DNA from: an uncultured Verrucomicrobiota bacterium
GTDB lineage: Bacteria; Verrucomicrobiota; Verrucomicrobiia; Limisphaerales; UBA9464
Reading direction: 5' to 3'
DNA length: 50,041 nt
Assembly (NCBI GenBank): GCA_903896505.1
Contig: CAITXU010000156.1
Span: forward strand, 1 to 50,041
Part shown: piece by piece, positions 20,301 to 30,400 of the stretch
Layout of the letters: each line of letters starts with the position of its first letter
Numbering within the stretch: the first letter of the stretch is position 1
The notes under the pieces: model-generated
Seen by the model: only the letters and a program-made list of their open reading frames with translations
What the model was told of the DNA's origin: nothing
Databases searched by the model: none
Translations under genes and position numbers: made by a program

Positions 20301-20836
20301 CAATATTTTCTTCCGCAACGGTGATAGTTAAGAATCTCAGTCTTGAATCCCTCACCCCGGCCGATCCGCTCCCGTATCATTTCCACCGTGAAGCGGTCTG
20401 TGTTCGGGCCCTGAAGGATTGAACCCGGGGTACGCCCGCGGACCTCCTCGAATGAGTAGCCGCTCAAGCGAGTAAATCCCTCGTTGATCCATTCGATCCG
20501 TCCTTGTGGATCGGTTAAAACAACGGCGTTGTCGGTTCGGGCGGCCACCATGGCCAGCTTGTGTGCCTCGGCCTCCCGGGCGATCAATTGGGCCTCCAAC
20601 TCTTTCAGGGCGGTCTCCCGTTCAGCCAGGAGGGTTTGCGCCATCATGAGTTCAGCGGTCCGGTCCTGAATCTGTTCCTTCAGTTGCTGCAAATGCTCGG
20701 GGGCGACCTCAGTGGCTGGAGTTCCCCGATCCTGGGAGTCACGGCAGCCATCCCGTGAGCCCGTGGGAGTCTGATCAAACTTCGACGACACTTCGGTTGG
20801 CTGCGTCGTGGAATCGATGTTCTTGGGGGGGATCAC
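17378..20836 (-). CDS. Cytoplasmic hybrid histidine kinase: PAS-GAF-PAS-HisKA-HATPase-REC-REC-Hpt
   Basis: About 1152 residues. I choose the GTG at 20836 because its GTGA overlaps the TGA stop of the upstream kinase, a translational-coupling arrangement, with AAGGA about 12 bases upstream; an ATG at 20905 would overlap by 73 bases. Approximate order: coiled coil 45-95, PAS 95-210, GAF 220-375, PAS 380-500, HisKA with phospho-His529 in [14 protein letters not shown], HATPase ([21 protein letters not shown]), REC1 (Asp806), REC2 (Asp944 in [14 protein letters not shown]), and Hpt (His1085). No membrane segment is seen, so the signal is cytoplasmic. REC1 has a weakened acidic pocket (VGEGH). The Hpt motif reads AHGLVGS, with the usual lysine after the leucine replaced by valine. 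The catalytic half is a close paralogue of the upstream kinase. Confidence 0.9.
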   Translation of the reverse strand: MIPPKNIDSTTQPTEVSSKFDQTPTGSRDGCRDSQDRGTPATEVAPEHLQQLKEQIQDRTAELMMAQTLLAERETALKELEAQLIAREAEAHKLAMVAARTDNAVVLTDPQGRIEWINEGFTRLSGYSFEEVRGRTPGSILQGPNTDRFTVEMIRERIGRGEGFKTEILNYHRCGRKYWVQIETQPVRDADGRLINFMAIESDITHRVHIDQRRSTQYEVARILAGSDGLTTVIGRCLRAVSRGLGWRFACFWQWESRTERLRMEQCWHQPEMHIGNFAETCRNLSFGPEEALPGQVWKSGLPEWVSNFAAEGDAKRRDSAASAGLHSVLAFPCRADELTLGIMEFFGSEIENPDQDLLRLGTALGNQIGQFIIRKQAEVNVQAQRDFAVQVMNLMGQALTITDATGELVFSNAAFGRLVGLSIEQLGGRSLGEFTVAEDVPMLHGARARNLSGETTSLPLRLHHADGHTINAWVTGVPRRQDHFVTGIIESITDLTEQRRHEAILQSARESAEAASRAKSEFLAMMSHEIRTPMNGIIGMSGLLLTSPMPPQQREMIDAIRSSGEALMAIIEDILDFSKIEARKLDLLTEEFALDTILENVVDLLGHKAQQKGLTLAVIVAAEIPARLTADSSRIRQILLNLVGNAIKFTEHGEVVLEVRPDSAGRGVEFSVRDTGIGIRPDQLQRLFRPFSQADASTTRRFGGSGLGLVICQRLLELMDSRLDVASTAGEGSTFSFVLPQEGAARWCPPAIRDRRILVGEGHPETRRSIASALRSEGCQFEMSDSELEWARLLESGRFDAALIDRNWFGSMAMEIVAKLNASNSPKGPRVALTGGLTDSLRSSGNLTHIDGFIGKPLRRSNLRNWLENRETSKFSSPASQLRSSFPPPSRRLHVLVAEDNNINRRLAVFMLESLGHRFALAANGKEAVAAAMQGNFDVILMDCHMPEIDGYEAAQIIRKWEVEAHRTQSVRIVALTAAALPGERERCLACGMNHYLVKPVGLNELKSAIEADEDVPPPNFDSNQREDEIQHLRTTVESLGNDLGREEVSALIHDFLAEVPGRVAELKELVDRQENEGIRRQAHGLVGSCLPLGLRRVGELARELEQRAETGSRTDHVRLALAIATAFAEFSPTLGQLADELRSGASTGRG

Positions 20837-23574
20837 AAGGATGGAAATTCCTTGGGTGATGGAGTGAGGAGATCGCGACGGGCGGCGGAAAGAGGTGCCA
20901 CCCACCGTAAATATTCCGCCTGCAACTGGTTCACGAGGTCTGTTTGACGGTTTACCTGCCGCATTTCAACAGATTCCTCCAACTGAAATGCCAACGACCT
21001 CATTGCCGCCAGCCCAAAGATGCCAGCAGTGCCTTTCACCGTGTGAGCGCTTCGGCGCAGCTGCTGTTGGTGCTCCACTTTTCCGGCGAATTGCCGACAT
21101 TCCGCCAACTGTTGCGGAGTCGATTCCAGGAATGAGCCCAACAATTCCGAGGCCGACCGTTGGCCCAATTGGTCGGCGAGATGTTGGAGGGTGCGCGCGA
21201 CCTCCGCTGCGGAATCGTCGCCCGGAGGCACCGCCGGCTTTGCGGTCAAAATCCCGGATGAGATTTTTTCGAGGGCAGTCCGCAGATGTGCCAATGCGAC
21301 CGGTTTGAGGAGGTAATCGTCCATTCCGGCAGTCAAACATCGTTCGCGTTCACCGCTGGTGGCATTGGCGGTGAGGGCGATGATTCGGGGTGGTACCAAT
21401 TCCGGATGGCCGACGTAGAATTCCCGGATTTTTGCCGTTGCCTCATATCCGTCCATGATGGGCATGTGGCAGTCCATCAGGACCACGTCAAACGCCTGGC
21501 TTGTGACCCTTCGAAAAGCGATCTCGCCATTTTCCGCCAGGACACATACATGACCGAGACGTTCAAGCATCAAGGCCGCCAGCCGTTGATTGACGGTGTT
21601 ATCCTCCGCCACCAGAATCTGCAATGGACGGCGTTGGGAATTGCTGCTGGCGGTTTCCGCTTCAACCACTGAAGGCTCAGGGGGAGCAAGGAGCTGCCGA
21701 AGGCGCGTCCGCTTCACTGGTTTGGTGATGAATTCATCCACCCTTGCGAATTCAGGCTTGTCCCGGAGGGACTCCATCAGCGAGTTGACAACTGCGACGC
21801 GAGTCCGCCGCGAGACCGATGGACCTCTATTTTGGAGTGCGGCCACGCAGTGTTCTCCAACCAGGCTGCTGTCGACGATGATCCAGTCATACTTGTCGGC
21901 ATCGTCAAGCAGAGCCTCGACGACGGAACGTTCGTCACTGGCGGTCCGGACCGTGGCACCAATGCCCCGAAATTGGTTGGCTAAGGCAAGGCAACCGTTT
22001 TCGTGACCGTCGGCGACCAGCACTGTATGCGATTCGGTGACCGGGATGGGAGGGGCGCTGACGGCGGGCATGGCCACGGTGAACCAGAACTGCGACCCGA
22101 CCCCCATCGTGCTGTTGACTCCGATGGTGCCCCCCATGAGTTGGACGAGTCGTTTGGAAATGGCCAGTCCCAACCCGGTGCCCCCAAATCGCCGGGAGGT
22201 GGAAGAATCAACTTGTGAAAACGGCTTGAACAGGCGGCTCTTTTGATCTTCGGAAATTCCCGGACCGGTATCAAAAACATCAAAACGAAGTCGGTTGGTT
22301 CCGGGCAGAGGCTGGATTTCCAGCCGGATTTCGCCTTTTTCGGTGAATTTGATGCCGTTTCCGACCAAGTTTAGCAGAATTTGCCGCAACCGTCCGGCAT
22401 CGCCCAAAAGATTTGCAGGGACCTGCGGGTCCACGATGACGCGGAGCTCAAGGCCCTTGGACTGAGCCCGGTACGCGAGCAGGTCGATCACTCCATCGAC
22501 GACGGCATCGATGGCAAAAGGGGTGGCCTCGAGATCGAGTTTCCCAGCCTCTATCTTTGAGAAATCGAGGATGTCCTCAATGATGGCCATAAGTGCTTCA
22601 CCACTGGTCCGAATGGCGTTCACCATTTCCCGCTGCTGAATGTCCAACCGTTGTGACAAAAGCAGGGAGGACATGCCGATGATACCGTTCATGGGGGTTC
22701 GGATTTCATGGCTCATCGTGGCCAGGAAATCGGATTTTGCCCGACTGGCTGCGTCGGCGGCAATGGCGAGTTCTCGAGCTTCTACCGTGGTTCGCTCCAA
22801 CTCTTGGGTCCGTTTTTGGACACGCTCTTCCAGTTCATCGTGGGCCTCCCGGAGGGCGCGGTTGTTGGATTGTATTTCCGTGACCATGCGGTCAAAACCC
22901 TGAAATAGCTGACCGATTTCATTGGGCCCCGCCAGACCGGAACGGACCGTGTAGTCGTGCTCAAACGCGACTCGATGCATCAGCCTGACCAGAAGGCGGA
23001 TGGGGTTCGAGATGGTTCGTTGAAGGATAGCCGCCAAAAGGACGCCGATGATCAGTGCTGTCGCACCTGCCACCGTGGCGATCCCGCCAAATCCACGGGT
23101 TCTCCTGTCCCATCCTCCGATATCGGATTCCAGATAGAGGCGTCCCGTCTGCTCGTTGTCGGATTCCAGAGTGTGCCAGTATTGGGCAATGTTCGAACGG
23201 TCGACTGTATTGGTTTCATTCGGCTGAGGCGGGATGAAATTGGTGATGCCTGGTCGGACGTAGCGGGCGAACGGGCTGTCATTCAGTCCGTAGAGGACCA
23301 CCGCCCGCACCCCGGGACGGCTTCCGATTACTTCCAATTTCTGGGCGGCTGTTTCCGGGTCGTTCAGCAGCAGGTCGACCACCAGTGTCCTGCTCACCAC
23401 CGAGGCATCAGCCTCGAGATTCTCCTCCGCTGACTGGCGGCGATGCACCCAGTCATAGGTGATGACGGCACCGATGGCGGCCAGGAGCGAGACCACGCTG
23501 GTGGTCAGTGCCAGGAGCATCAACCTGAAACGCAACGATGGAGACTTCCACTGGTGGTACAGACGGTTGATCAT
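20833..23574 (-). CDS. Membrane hybrid histidine kinase with CHASE8-like sensor: CHASE8-HAMP-HisKA-HATPase-REC-REC-Hpt
   Basis: 913 residues. Transmembrane helix 1 is at about 15-42 and helix 2 at about 164-185. The periplasmic loop between them (about 43-160) shows the CHASE8 pattern known from YfiN/TpbB: a helical stretch, [27 protein letters not shown] and SPFARY. HAMP follows at about 186-240, then a coiled coil, HisKA (His289 in [14 protein letters not shown]), HATPase ([22 protein letters not shown]), REC1 (Asp568), REC2 (Asp701 in [14 protein letters not shown]) and Hpt (His844 in AHTVKGTAG). REC1 lacks one of the two acidic pocket residues (VADGH) but keeps the acceptor Asp and the KP motif. 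It lies between the YfiR gene and the second kinase, with 127 bases before and a four-base overlap after. The CHASE8 call is by eye. Confidence 0.9.
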   Translation of the reverse strand: MINRLYHQWKSPSLRFRLMLLALTTSVVSLLAAIGAVITYDWVHRRQSAEENLEADASVVSRTLVVDLLLNDPETAAQKLEVIGSRPGVRAVVLYGLNDSPFARYVRPGITNFIPPQPNETNTVDRSNIAQYWHTLESDNEQTGRLYLESDIGGWDRRTRGFGGIATVAGATALIIGVLLAAILQRTISNPIRLLVRLMHRVAFEHDYTVRSGLAGPNEIGQLFQGFDRMVTEIQSNNRALREAHDELEERVQKRTQELERTTVEARELAIAADAASRAKSDFLATMSHEIRTPMNGIIGMSSLLLSQRLDIQQREMVNAIRTSGEALMAIIEDILDFSKIEAGKLDLEATPFAIDAVVDGVIDLLAYRAQSKGLELRVIVDPQVPANLLGDAGRLRQILLNLVGNGIKFTEKGEIRLEIQPLPGTNRLRFDVFDTGPGISEDQKSRLFKPFSQVDSSTSRRFGGTGLGLAISKRLVQLMGGTIGVNSTMGVGSQFWFTVAMPAVSAPPIPVTESHTVLVADGHENGCLALANQFRGIGATVRTASDERSVVEALLDDADKYDWIIVDSSLVGEHCVAALQNRGPSVSRRTRVAVVNSLMESLRDKPEFARVDEFITKPVKRTRLRQLLAPPEPSVVEAETASSNSQRRPLQILVAEDNTVNQRLAALMLERLGHVCVLAENGEIAFRRVTSQAFDVVLMDCHMPIMDGYEATAKIREFYVGHPELVPPRIIALTANATSGERERCLTAGMDDYLLKPVALAHLRTALEKISSGILTAKPAVPPGDDSAAEVARTLQHLADQLGQRSASELLGSFLESTPQQLAECRQFAGKVEHQQQLRRSAHTVKGTAGIFGLAAMRSLAFQLEESVEMRQVNRQTDLVNQLQAEYLRWVAPLSAARRDLLTPSPKEFPSL

Positions 23575-23701
23575 GAAGTTGAAGTTCAGGTCAAGGCCGG
23601 GAAAAACAGGTCAATTCCAATTCGGCTTCCCATTCCACGATGGTCGGTTCCTGCTCGTAGTGCAAGCGATCCGAATCATGACGGTCGGTCCGATGCTGTC
23701 C

Positions 23702-24331
23702 CTAGGGTATCCATTCAATGCGTTTGGTGTTATCGAGCAGAGCTTTCACCTTGAGTCCCGCTTTTTCGATGGTGCGGCGTTTGATTTGCAGGAAGGGTTT
23801 TTGCTGCCGAATCAGGAGATTGACCATGCCTCCTTGTTCCATGAAATCAGGCTGGTCGCCCATCAAAAGCACTGGCTTTGCCTCCCATACCCGTCGAATT
23901 TCGGCCCAGTTTGGAGGCGGTTCCGAAGCGATGAAGATGACCTGGCAGCCCTTCAATTGTTCGGGCTTTGAGCCGTAGGTCACCTGGAATGCCCGTCCGG
24001 AATTGGTCTTGGCCTTTGTTAAATCATTCAGTGAGTCGCCAAAAGGGTTCCTTCCGAGGACACCGATTCTCATGGGGCGATTGGTTTCTGTGTCTTCCAT
24101 GTCCGGCCACCGAAAGAAGGGCGTCAATTTGATCAGGAGCGCCGCCTTGATCGAGGGTTCATCGTACTCTGTGGTCTCCAGCGGCGCGCCTACCGTCTTG
24201 GCCGATGCGATTGGTGGGGGCGAGGCATCCTTGCCAAGACAAACTACCGCAAGGAAGAAGGCAATGGACGCGCAAATTCCACGAACCTGACGCCAGAAGC
24301 GCGGAGACAATAGGGCAATGCAAAAGGTCAT
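23702..24331 (-). CDS. YfiR-family periplasmic protein (DUF4154)
   Basis: About 209 residues. The ATG at 24331 is preferred over a TTG four codons upstream. A hydrophobic export segment (GICASIAFFLAVVCLG) is near residues 17-32. The mature part carries the YfiR signature in order: IKAALLIKLTPFFRWPDME, MRIGVLGRNPFGDSLNDL, LKGCQVIFIA, KPVLLMGDQPDFMEQGGMVN, and a closing AGLKVKALLDNTKRIEW. In Pseudomonas YfiR is a periplasmic repressor of the CHASE8-bearing YfiN. Here the neighbour is a CHASE8-bearing histidine kinase, so it likely controls that kinase. It starts about 15 bases after the TonB receptor stop and is probably cotranscribed with it. Confidence 0.88.
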   Translation of the reverse strand: MTFCIALLSPRFWRQVRGICASIAFFLAVVCLGKDASPPPIASAKTVGAPLETTEYDEPSIKAALLIKLTPFFRWPDMEDTETNRPMRIGVLGRNPFGDSLNDLTKAKTNSGRAFQVTYGSKPEQLKGCQVIFIASEPPPNWAEIRRVWEAKPVLLMGDQPDFMEQGGMVNLLIRQQKPFLQIKRRTIEKAGLKVKALLDNTKRIEWIP

Positions 24332-24346
24332 TTCGACAGACAAGCC

Positions 24347-26407
24347 CTAAAAGCCGGCGGTTAATTTCACCAGAAAGGTTCGTCCATCCTGTTCCAGGAC
24401 GGTCTGTCGCAACTCGATGGGCGTTGGGTCAAGATATTTATGATCAAAAAGATTATAAATACTGGCTGATATATCAACCCGACGCCAGATACGATGGCTG
24501 TACAAGGTCAGGTTGGCCACCCAGTAGGCATTCGCATGTCCGGCGGGTTCATTCTCCCGTGCTGAAACATATCGGAGCTCGGCCCCCCCGAATAATGTCT
24601 CTTGATAAATCGGAAAGATGATGTTGCCCTGAATCAAGTGATTGGGAGAATTATTAAGTTCATCGTGGGTATCCTCCGCCACGGCTCTTTGCAGGCAGTA
24701 GCTCAATCGACCTCGAAGCCCTCCCTCAAAATGGCCGGTCACTTCTGCTTCAATGCCACGCCCACGCACGCTGGAGATGTTTTTGTAAATCTGGAGCCCG
24801 TCGGTTGGGTCGACGGTCTGGTTGATGAGATCGTGGGCGATGTAATAATATCCGGAGAGAGATGCCCGAAAATGGGTTCCCAGCTTCTGTTCCACCACGA
24901 GTTCATAGGTTTCGTCGGTTTCTGCCTCGAGTCCGGGATTTCCCTTTTGGGTCAGGCCACCGTCGCTGTAGAAACGCTCGTAGGCATTGGGGCCACGGAA
25001 AGATTTGCCGTAGAGCAGTTTGAACGTTGTTGGCGTGATGGGATTGAAGACCAGCGAAGCCCGGGGGCTCAAGGAGCTCCCGACGAAGTCACCCTGATCG
25101 TACCGGATACCTGCTGACATCGTCAGGTTTGTCAAAACGTCCCAGGATCCGTCCAGATACGGGGCCCAGACCGTCGAATGATGATTCTCATGCAGGGTCT
25201 GCCGATACGGCACGGTCTGAATATTGTTTTGATTTTGCGCGACATTCTGGCGCATTTCAAATCCGGCCGTCAGAGTAAATTGGTCGTTCCAGATTCGATG
25301 AGCGTGCACATCCTCCGTCCACCATCGTCCAGAGATGTGTTCGATGGAATCGGTGGTGCCTGAAGGGCTGTCCAGTGTCGAAAGAGGATAGACGTAGAGT
25401 CCCCTGTAATGATAGGTGTCATAGCTGACCCGCGCATCCAACACGACTTCGTTTTCAAACGAGTGATTCAGGGAGAGATCGACAAAGTAATTGCCGTCCA
25501 CCGTCGAATTTCGAGGGTCCCCAAAGACCGTGCCAAAGGAGCCGGTGGGGATGTTCTTGGTCCTTTCCACCCAGCCGCCTTCCAGGCGGATTCCATTCCA
25601 GGAAAGCTGACCAAATCCCGACCGGGAGTTCTCGCCATCGGTGTTTCGAGTAAAACCGTCGCTCACGGGAGGGTTGACGTATTCCTGATAGAAAAGTCGG
25701 TCGTGTCCATCCCGGTTGAGAAGCGTGCCGGAGGCCAGGAAATCAATTCCGTGGTCCAGTTCGTATCCGATGCTCAACCGACCGCGATAGCTTCCGAAAC
25801 TGCCGGCCGAAACGGATGTTTCAACGCCTGAAAGATCCTTCCCCTTTCGGGTCACGACGTTGACAACCCCGAAAAACGCATTGTTCCCATAGAGCGAAGA
25901 GCCGGGGCCGCGCACAATTTCGACCCGATCAATCAGGTCGACGTCCACGATGAAACCGTCCCCCATAGTCACACCGCCGGTGACATTGTCATTGACCCGA
26001 TGGCCATCGACCAGAACCAGGACTCGGGAGTTGTAGTCGCCCTGGCGTCCAAATCCCCTGATTCCGAGATACGAATAGTTTCTATCCGAGGTGGTGTAGA
26101 ATCCACGGACGCCCGTCAGGACATCGGCCAATGTCTGATAACCCAGCTTGCGGATGTCATCGCTGGTCACAATCGTCACGGAAGATGGCGCTTGCTCCAC
26201 GGCCTGATCACGCCGCGAAGCGGCGGTGACGGTGGCCACTTTAGTTTCCAAGAGTTGGTCTAGGGAGAGGTTGGACAGATCGTCGTTACCCTCGTTTGCG
26301 AAAAGGCGGCTTACCGTCCCCAAGATGGCGACGAGGGTCGGCAGGGGATAATGGTTCACTGCCAGGCACATCGGCGAGCCAGGGCGTCTCTTTTGAAAGG
26401 ATAGCAT
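24347..26407 (-). CDS. TonB-dependent outer-membrane receptor
   Basis: 686 residues. The start at 26407 gives a somewhat long export signal; a second ATG 12 codons in (MCLAVNHYPLPTLVAILG) is also possible. The mature N-terminus LSNLSLDQLLETKVATVTAASR is the type seen before many plug domains. The plug follows at about 70-180 (SSVTIVTSDDIRKLGYQTL, SRVLVLVDGHRVND, RVEIVRGPGSSLYGNNAFFGVVNVVT), then a beta-barrel ending in phenylalanine (VKLTAGF). There is no STN signalling domain, so it is not a FecA-type transducer. The ligand cannot be inferred; no cobalamin riboswitch motif is seen upstream. It heads the cluster with YfiR and two kinases, which implies sensing linked to uptake. Confidence 0.92.
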   Translation of the reverse strand: MLSFQKRRPGSPMCLAVNHYPLPTLVAILGTVSRLFANEGNDDLSNLSLDQLLETKVATVTAASRRDQAVEQAPSSVTIVTSDDIRKLGYQTLADVLTGVRGFYTTSDRNYSYLGIRGFGRQGDYNSRVLVLVDGHRVNDNVTGGVTMGDGFIVDVDLIDRVEIVRGPGSSLYGNNAFFGVVNVVTRKGKDLSGVETSVSAGSFGSYRGRLSIGYELDHGIDFLASGTLLNRDGHDRLFYQEYVNPPVSDGFTRNTDGENSRSGFGQLSWNGIRLEGGWVERTKNIPTGSFGTVFGDPRNSTVDGNYFVDLSLNHSFENEVVLDARVSYDTYHYRGLYVYPLSTLDSPSGTTDSIEHISGRWWTEDVHAHRIWNDQFTLTAGFEMRQNVAQNQNNIQTVPYRQTLHENHHSTVWAPYLDGSWDVLTNLTMSAGIRYDQGDFVGSSLSPRASLVFNPITPTTFKLLYGKSFRGPNAYERFYSDGGLTQKGNPGLEAETDETYELVVEQKLGTHFRASLSGYYYIAHDLINQTVDPTDGLQIYKNISSVRGRGIEAEVTGHFEGGLRGRLSYCLQRAVAEDTHDELNNSPNHLIQGNIIFPIYQETLFGGAELRYVSARENEPAGHANAYWVANLTLYSHRIWRRVDISASIYNLFDHKYLDPTPIELRQTVLEQDGRTFLVKLTAGF

Positions 26408-26463
26408 GAACTGGCTTTTTAGTGTTTGAGGGCAATTGTTTTACCGGCTGCCTGCCCGTCAAG

Positions 26464-26479
26464 CGATCAAAAATGATCG
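26464..26479. promoter_or_regulatory. Perfect 16-bp palindrome in the divergent TonB receptor/pseudopilin promoter region
   Basis: CGATCA-AAAA-TGATCG lies 57 bases upstream of the TonB receptor start and about 115 bases upstream of the pseudopilin start. The perfect six-base arms and position between divergent genes fit an operator. No regulator is known; it could also be a chance dyad. Confidence 0.4.
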
Positions 26480-26594
26480 GGAGCGGCCCGGCATTCTTGA
26501 TGTAGGTCACCATCTTCCATGAGGGAATCTCGAACTGGAACTTGATTTTCTGGGAATTACGGTAGTTAGTGAGGGGGCTTTTGACTGGTTACCC

Positions 26595-27476
26595 ATGAAA
26601 TCCAAGTCTTCTTCACGCTGCTCAGTTCTTCACCCTGGTTTCAAGCCGGGTTCCACTTTTGCCTTCACCTTGATCGAATTGCTGGTGGTGATCGCGATCA
26701 TCGCCATCCTCGCTGGAATGTTGCTACCGGCGTTGTCAAAATCAAAAACCAAGGCTCAGGGAATCATGTGCATCAACAACCACCGCCAACTCCTTCTCGG
26801 TTGGACCATGTACGTTGGTGACAATCAGGAAAACCTGCCCTATGCCTATGCCAACGACATCGACCCCCGGGGATCAAACGGGGCGTGGGTCCAGGGGATC
26901 ATCGACGTCAACAACCCGTCAACCCGGGACAATTGGGACACCAATTTTCTCGCGAGGAGTCCGCTTTGGAATTACACCGGAAAGTCTATCGGTATCTGGA
27001 AATGCCCGGCTGATCGAAGTGTGGCCGTCAATTCTCTAAAGCAAAAGGTGCAGCGGATTCGCAGCATGTCGATGAGCATTTGGACGGGAGGACGCAATCC
27101 CAAGGACGGGGCGGGAATTGACGGCGGCTGGGGCAACAATAAATGGAGGGTGTTCACCAAGAGCACGTCATTCGACAACCCAGGTCCCTCGATGACCTAC
27201 GTTCTTCTCGATGAGCGCGAGGATAGCATCAACGACGGTTTCTTTGTGGTCTCCATGGATAGTTATCCCAACAAAGCGGCGACCAAAATGATTGACTGGC
27301 CCGCTGGATATCATAATCGCGCCGGTGGATTTTCTTTCGCGGACGGTCACGCCGAAGTCAAGAAATGGGTGGATGGCCGGACGACGCCGCCGATCAACAA
27401 GTTGAATCAGCCCGTTAACCAAGCGAACAATCCGGACATCTTTTGGATGCAGGAGCATTCCACCCGAGGATTGTAG
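26595..27476 (+). CDS. Prepilin-type N-terminal domain protein with H-X9-DG motif
   Basis: 293 residues. The class III/type IV prepilin signature [24 protein letters not shown] begins at residue 24, with the conserved Glu at mature position 5. The residue before the cleavage site is Ala (STFA/FTLIE) rather than the usual Gly. The C-terminal part contains [14 protein letters not shown], the H-X9-DG motif typical of the expanded pseudopilin-like families of PVC bacteria. Products of this type are thought to sit in the inner membrane or in type II secretion-like pseudopili; hundreds of copies can occur per genome. No pilus or secretion genes are adjacent. It is divergent from the TonB receptor and ends 12 bases before the convergent SNF2 gene. 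Confidence 0.9.
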   Translation: MKSKSSSRCSVLHPGFKPGSTFAFTLIELLVVIAIIAILAGMLLPALSKSKTKAQGIMCINNHRQLLLGWTMYVGDNQENLPYAYANDIDPRGSNGAWVQGIIDVNNPSTRDNWDTNFLARSPLWNYTGKSIGIWKCPADRSVAVNSLKQKVQRIRSMSMSIWTGGRNPKDGAGIDGGWGNNKWRVFTKSTSFDNPGPSMTYVLLDEREDSINDGFFVVSMDSYPNKAATKMIDWPAGYHNRAGGFSFADGHAEVKKWVDGRTTPPINKLNQPVNQANNPDIFWMQEHSTRGL

Positions 27477-27488
27477 GCGGCGGCATGT

Positions 27489-30400
27489 TCAGGAAAGGGG
27501 GCCGAAGAGAAAGTCGATATCGTCAGAACCCAATTCCATTTTGGATTTGGATTCGGCTCCCAGCAATCCTTCCACGAGTGCCCGTTTCCGTTCCTGCATC
27601 GCGGCGATTTTTTCCTCGACGGTACCGGTGGCGATCAGTTTGTAGACAAAGACGTTCTTGGATTGGCCAATCCGGTGCGCCCGGTCGGTGGCCTGGTTTT
27701 CGACCGCAGGATTCCACCACGGGTCATAATGGATGACGGTGTCAGCGGTCGTCAGATTAAGACCCGTCCCGCCTGCTTTCAGGCTAATCAGAAAAACTGG
27801 AATTCGGCCCGATTGAAACGCTTTGACCGGTGTCGCACGGTCAGCAGTCTCTCCGGTCAAGATCACGAACTCAACTTTTGCCAGCTTCAACTGGGACTGG
27901 ATCAGGTCGAGCATGGAGGTGAATTGCGAGAAAAGGAGGATGCGACGTCCTTCCGCCACCATGGGCACCAGCAACTCCATCAGAAGGTCGAGTTTGGCGG
28001 ATTCGCCGACCTTTTTTGCTGCTGGAAGGGCAAGCAATTGGGGGTGACAGCAGATTTGCCTCAGCTTGAGCAGCGCGTCGAGAACCACGATGTGGGACCT
28101 CGACAACCCTTTTTTCGCCACTTCGGCTCGCACCTTGGCGTGCATCGCCAGGCGCACGCTTTCATAGAGGTCCCGTTGAGCTGCCCCGAACTCGACGGTT
28201 TGTACTATCTCTGTCTTTGGCGGAAGTTCGAGGACCACCTCACTTTTTTTCCGCCTGAGCATGAACGGGGCGACCCGCCTGCCGAGGGTCTTTTGACGCT
28301 CTGTGTCTTGGTGTCGCTCGATGGGATGTCGAAACAGGCGATTGAAATGCATCTCATCTCCAAGAAATCCCGGCAGGAGGAATCGAAACAAGGACCACAA
28401 TTCCCCCAGGTGGTTTTCCATCGGCGTCCCGGTCAGGCAGAGCCGGTGTCGGGCTTTTAGTTCGCAAACGGCAGAGGCATAGGTTGTCTTGGAGTTTTTG
28501 ATGTATTGCGCTTCGTCCAGAATGACGTAGTGGAATGAATGCTGGAGAAGCTCCGGCAGGTCTTTGGGTAGTAGCGAGTAGGTTGTCAGCACCAAATCAT
28601 GTTCGGAGATTCGGTCAAAGTGATTCTTGCGATCCTGCCCGTGCAGGATGAGAACTCGGAGTGAAGGCGCAAACCGGGCGGCCTCCTGGCTCCAGTTGGT
28701 CATCAGGGTCGTGGGAGCTACAACCAGGGTGGGACGGTCCGCCCGCCCGGACTGTTGTTCACACAACAGGTGAGCGAGTGTCTGGACGGTCTTTCCCAAT
28801 CCCATGTCGTCTGCCAGAATTCCGGCCAGGTCGTATTCACGGAGGAATTGAAGCCAGTCCACACCTTCCTTCTGATAGGGGCGGAGTTGAGCCTGGAGGC
28901 CTGAAGGGAGCGGAGCAGGTTGAATCCCCCGAAAATCCCGGAGCTTCCTGGCCATCTGGCCCAATTCGGTCGGCCCCAGCCATCGCCACTCATCACTGCC
29001 GGCTAATTCAGCAGCGCGAAGGCGATCGAGGCGAATCGGTCCGTTTTTATCCTTGGGCGGAGAATCGTAGAGTTCGAGAAGGATGCCCAGTATCTGCCGG
29101 GCTCGGGAGAGGGGGAACAGGAGATTGCGACCGTCCGGAAGAAGCAGGGGAAAGGCGGCATCCGGTTCTTTTGAGTTCAGCCGCTCGCGCGAGAGCGCCT
29201 TCGGGTCGTGCTCCAGGAGATGGAGGAGCAGCGGGAGAAGATTGATTTTTCCGCCATCCACCATCACCCCTAACTCAACTTCAAACCATTGATTCGTATT
29301 TCCCTCGGCAGGGTCACTGTGGGCTTCGGTCGTCCATGCTTCGGCCTCAACTACCCTCCATCGAAATCCAGGGTCTTCCGTGATCTGCCAATTCTCAGCT
29401 CTTAGCGCCGGCACGGTCGTCCGGACGAATTTCAGCCAGACGGTCGGGTCATTCGAGACCCAGTCGTTCTCCCGGATGTCGAATTCCTCCAAGTTGGGAA
29501 AAAATGGCGACTGGAGCAGCCCAATACCCATCAAGGGCTGGACCAACCGGGACTCGAGGTTGGGACGCCGTTGAATCTCCCGGAGGATGTCCCCTTCGAT
29601 GGACTGAAGGATGTCACCCGGCTGACCGTAAGGTACCCGGATTCCGTCATAGTCGAATTCAAAACGAGCCAGGCTTAACTCGGCGGCTTCTTCTTGCGGC
29701 GGGGCACCGAACCATTTTTTTTCGGAAATCGTCATCAAACGGAGGCAGGGGATCGGACGGCAATCCGATAACCGCTTGACATTCAAGCGGCGCGGTTTGG
29801 GGAGCGGTAACGACAGCGGCTTTGACTCCAAAGCAACGGCAAGACGCAAGCCCTCGTCCGAACTGATCTCCGGTGCTGTCAGCCAGACTCGGGCGACCTT
29901 CAACGGCACCGTCAGTTCGATGGGACCGCAAGTGTGGCTGATTTCATCAACATACCAGAGTGGCTCCAAATCAAGGACGGTGGTGGCGGGCGGAATCATC
30001 GCCAGGGTGGTTCGCTGCAGACCGTCAGGACCGATCTCCCATCCCAATTCTGCCGCTCGTTTTTCCCCCAACTTCAGGTGCTGCCGCTGATTTCCCGCTG
30101 CAAGCCAGTAACACCTGTCGGTCGCTATCAACCTCTGAAGCAAAACCGTCCCGGACTCGCCCGTGAGGTGGCGAAACGAAACTCCGGGGGTCTCCTGTGC
30201 CCAGGCAAGCTCCACCGCAAGTTGTCGGTCATCATTGAGTTCCGTCGAAGTGGATTTGGGTTCGCGCCGCAGTTGGTCCCAACTCCACGTTTCGGGCGTG
30301 CTCCAGGCTCCATTTTTGAGGAGTCGCTGGCGGGCGATATCGACCATGATCCGGCCAAAGTCGGTTCGCAGGATGAAAATTCTCCTGTGGCTCTCTGGTC

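Noticed and set aside
26408..26594. Cobalamin or other riboswitch before the TonB receptor
   Set aside because: No B12-box-like sequence and no extended conserved folding pattern was seen; the leader is only about 190 bases and shared with a divergent gene.
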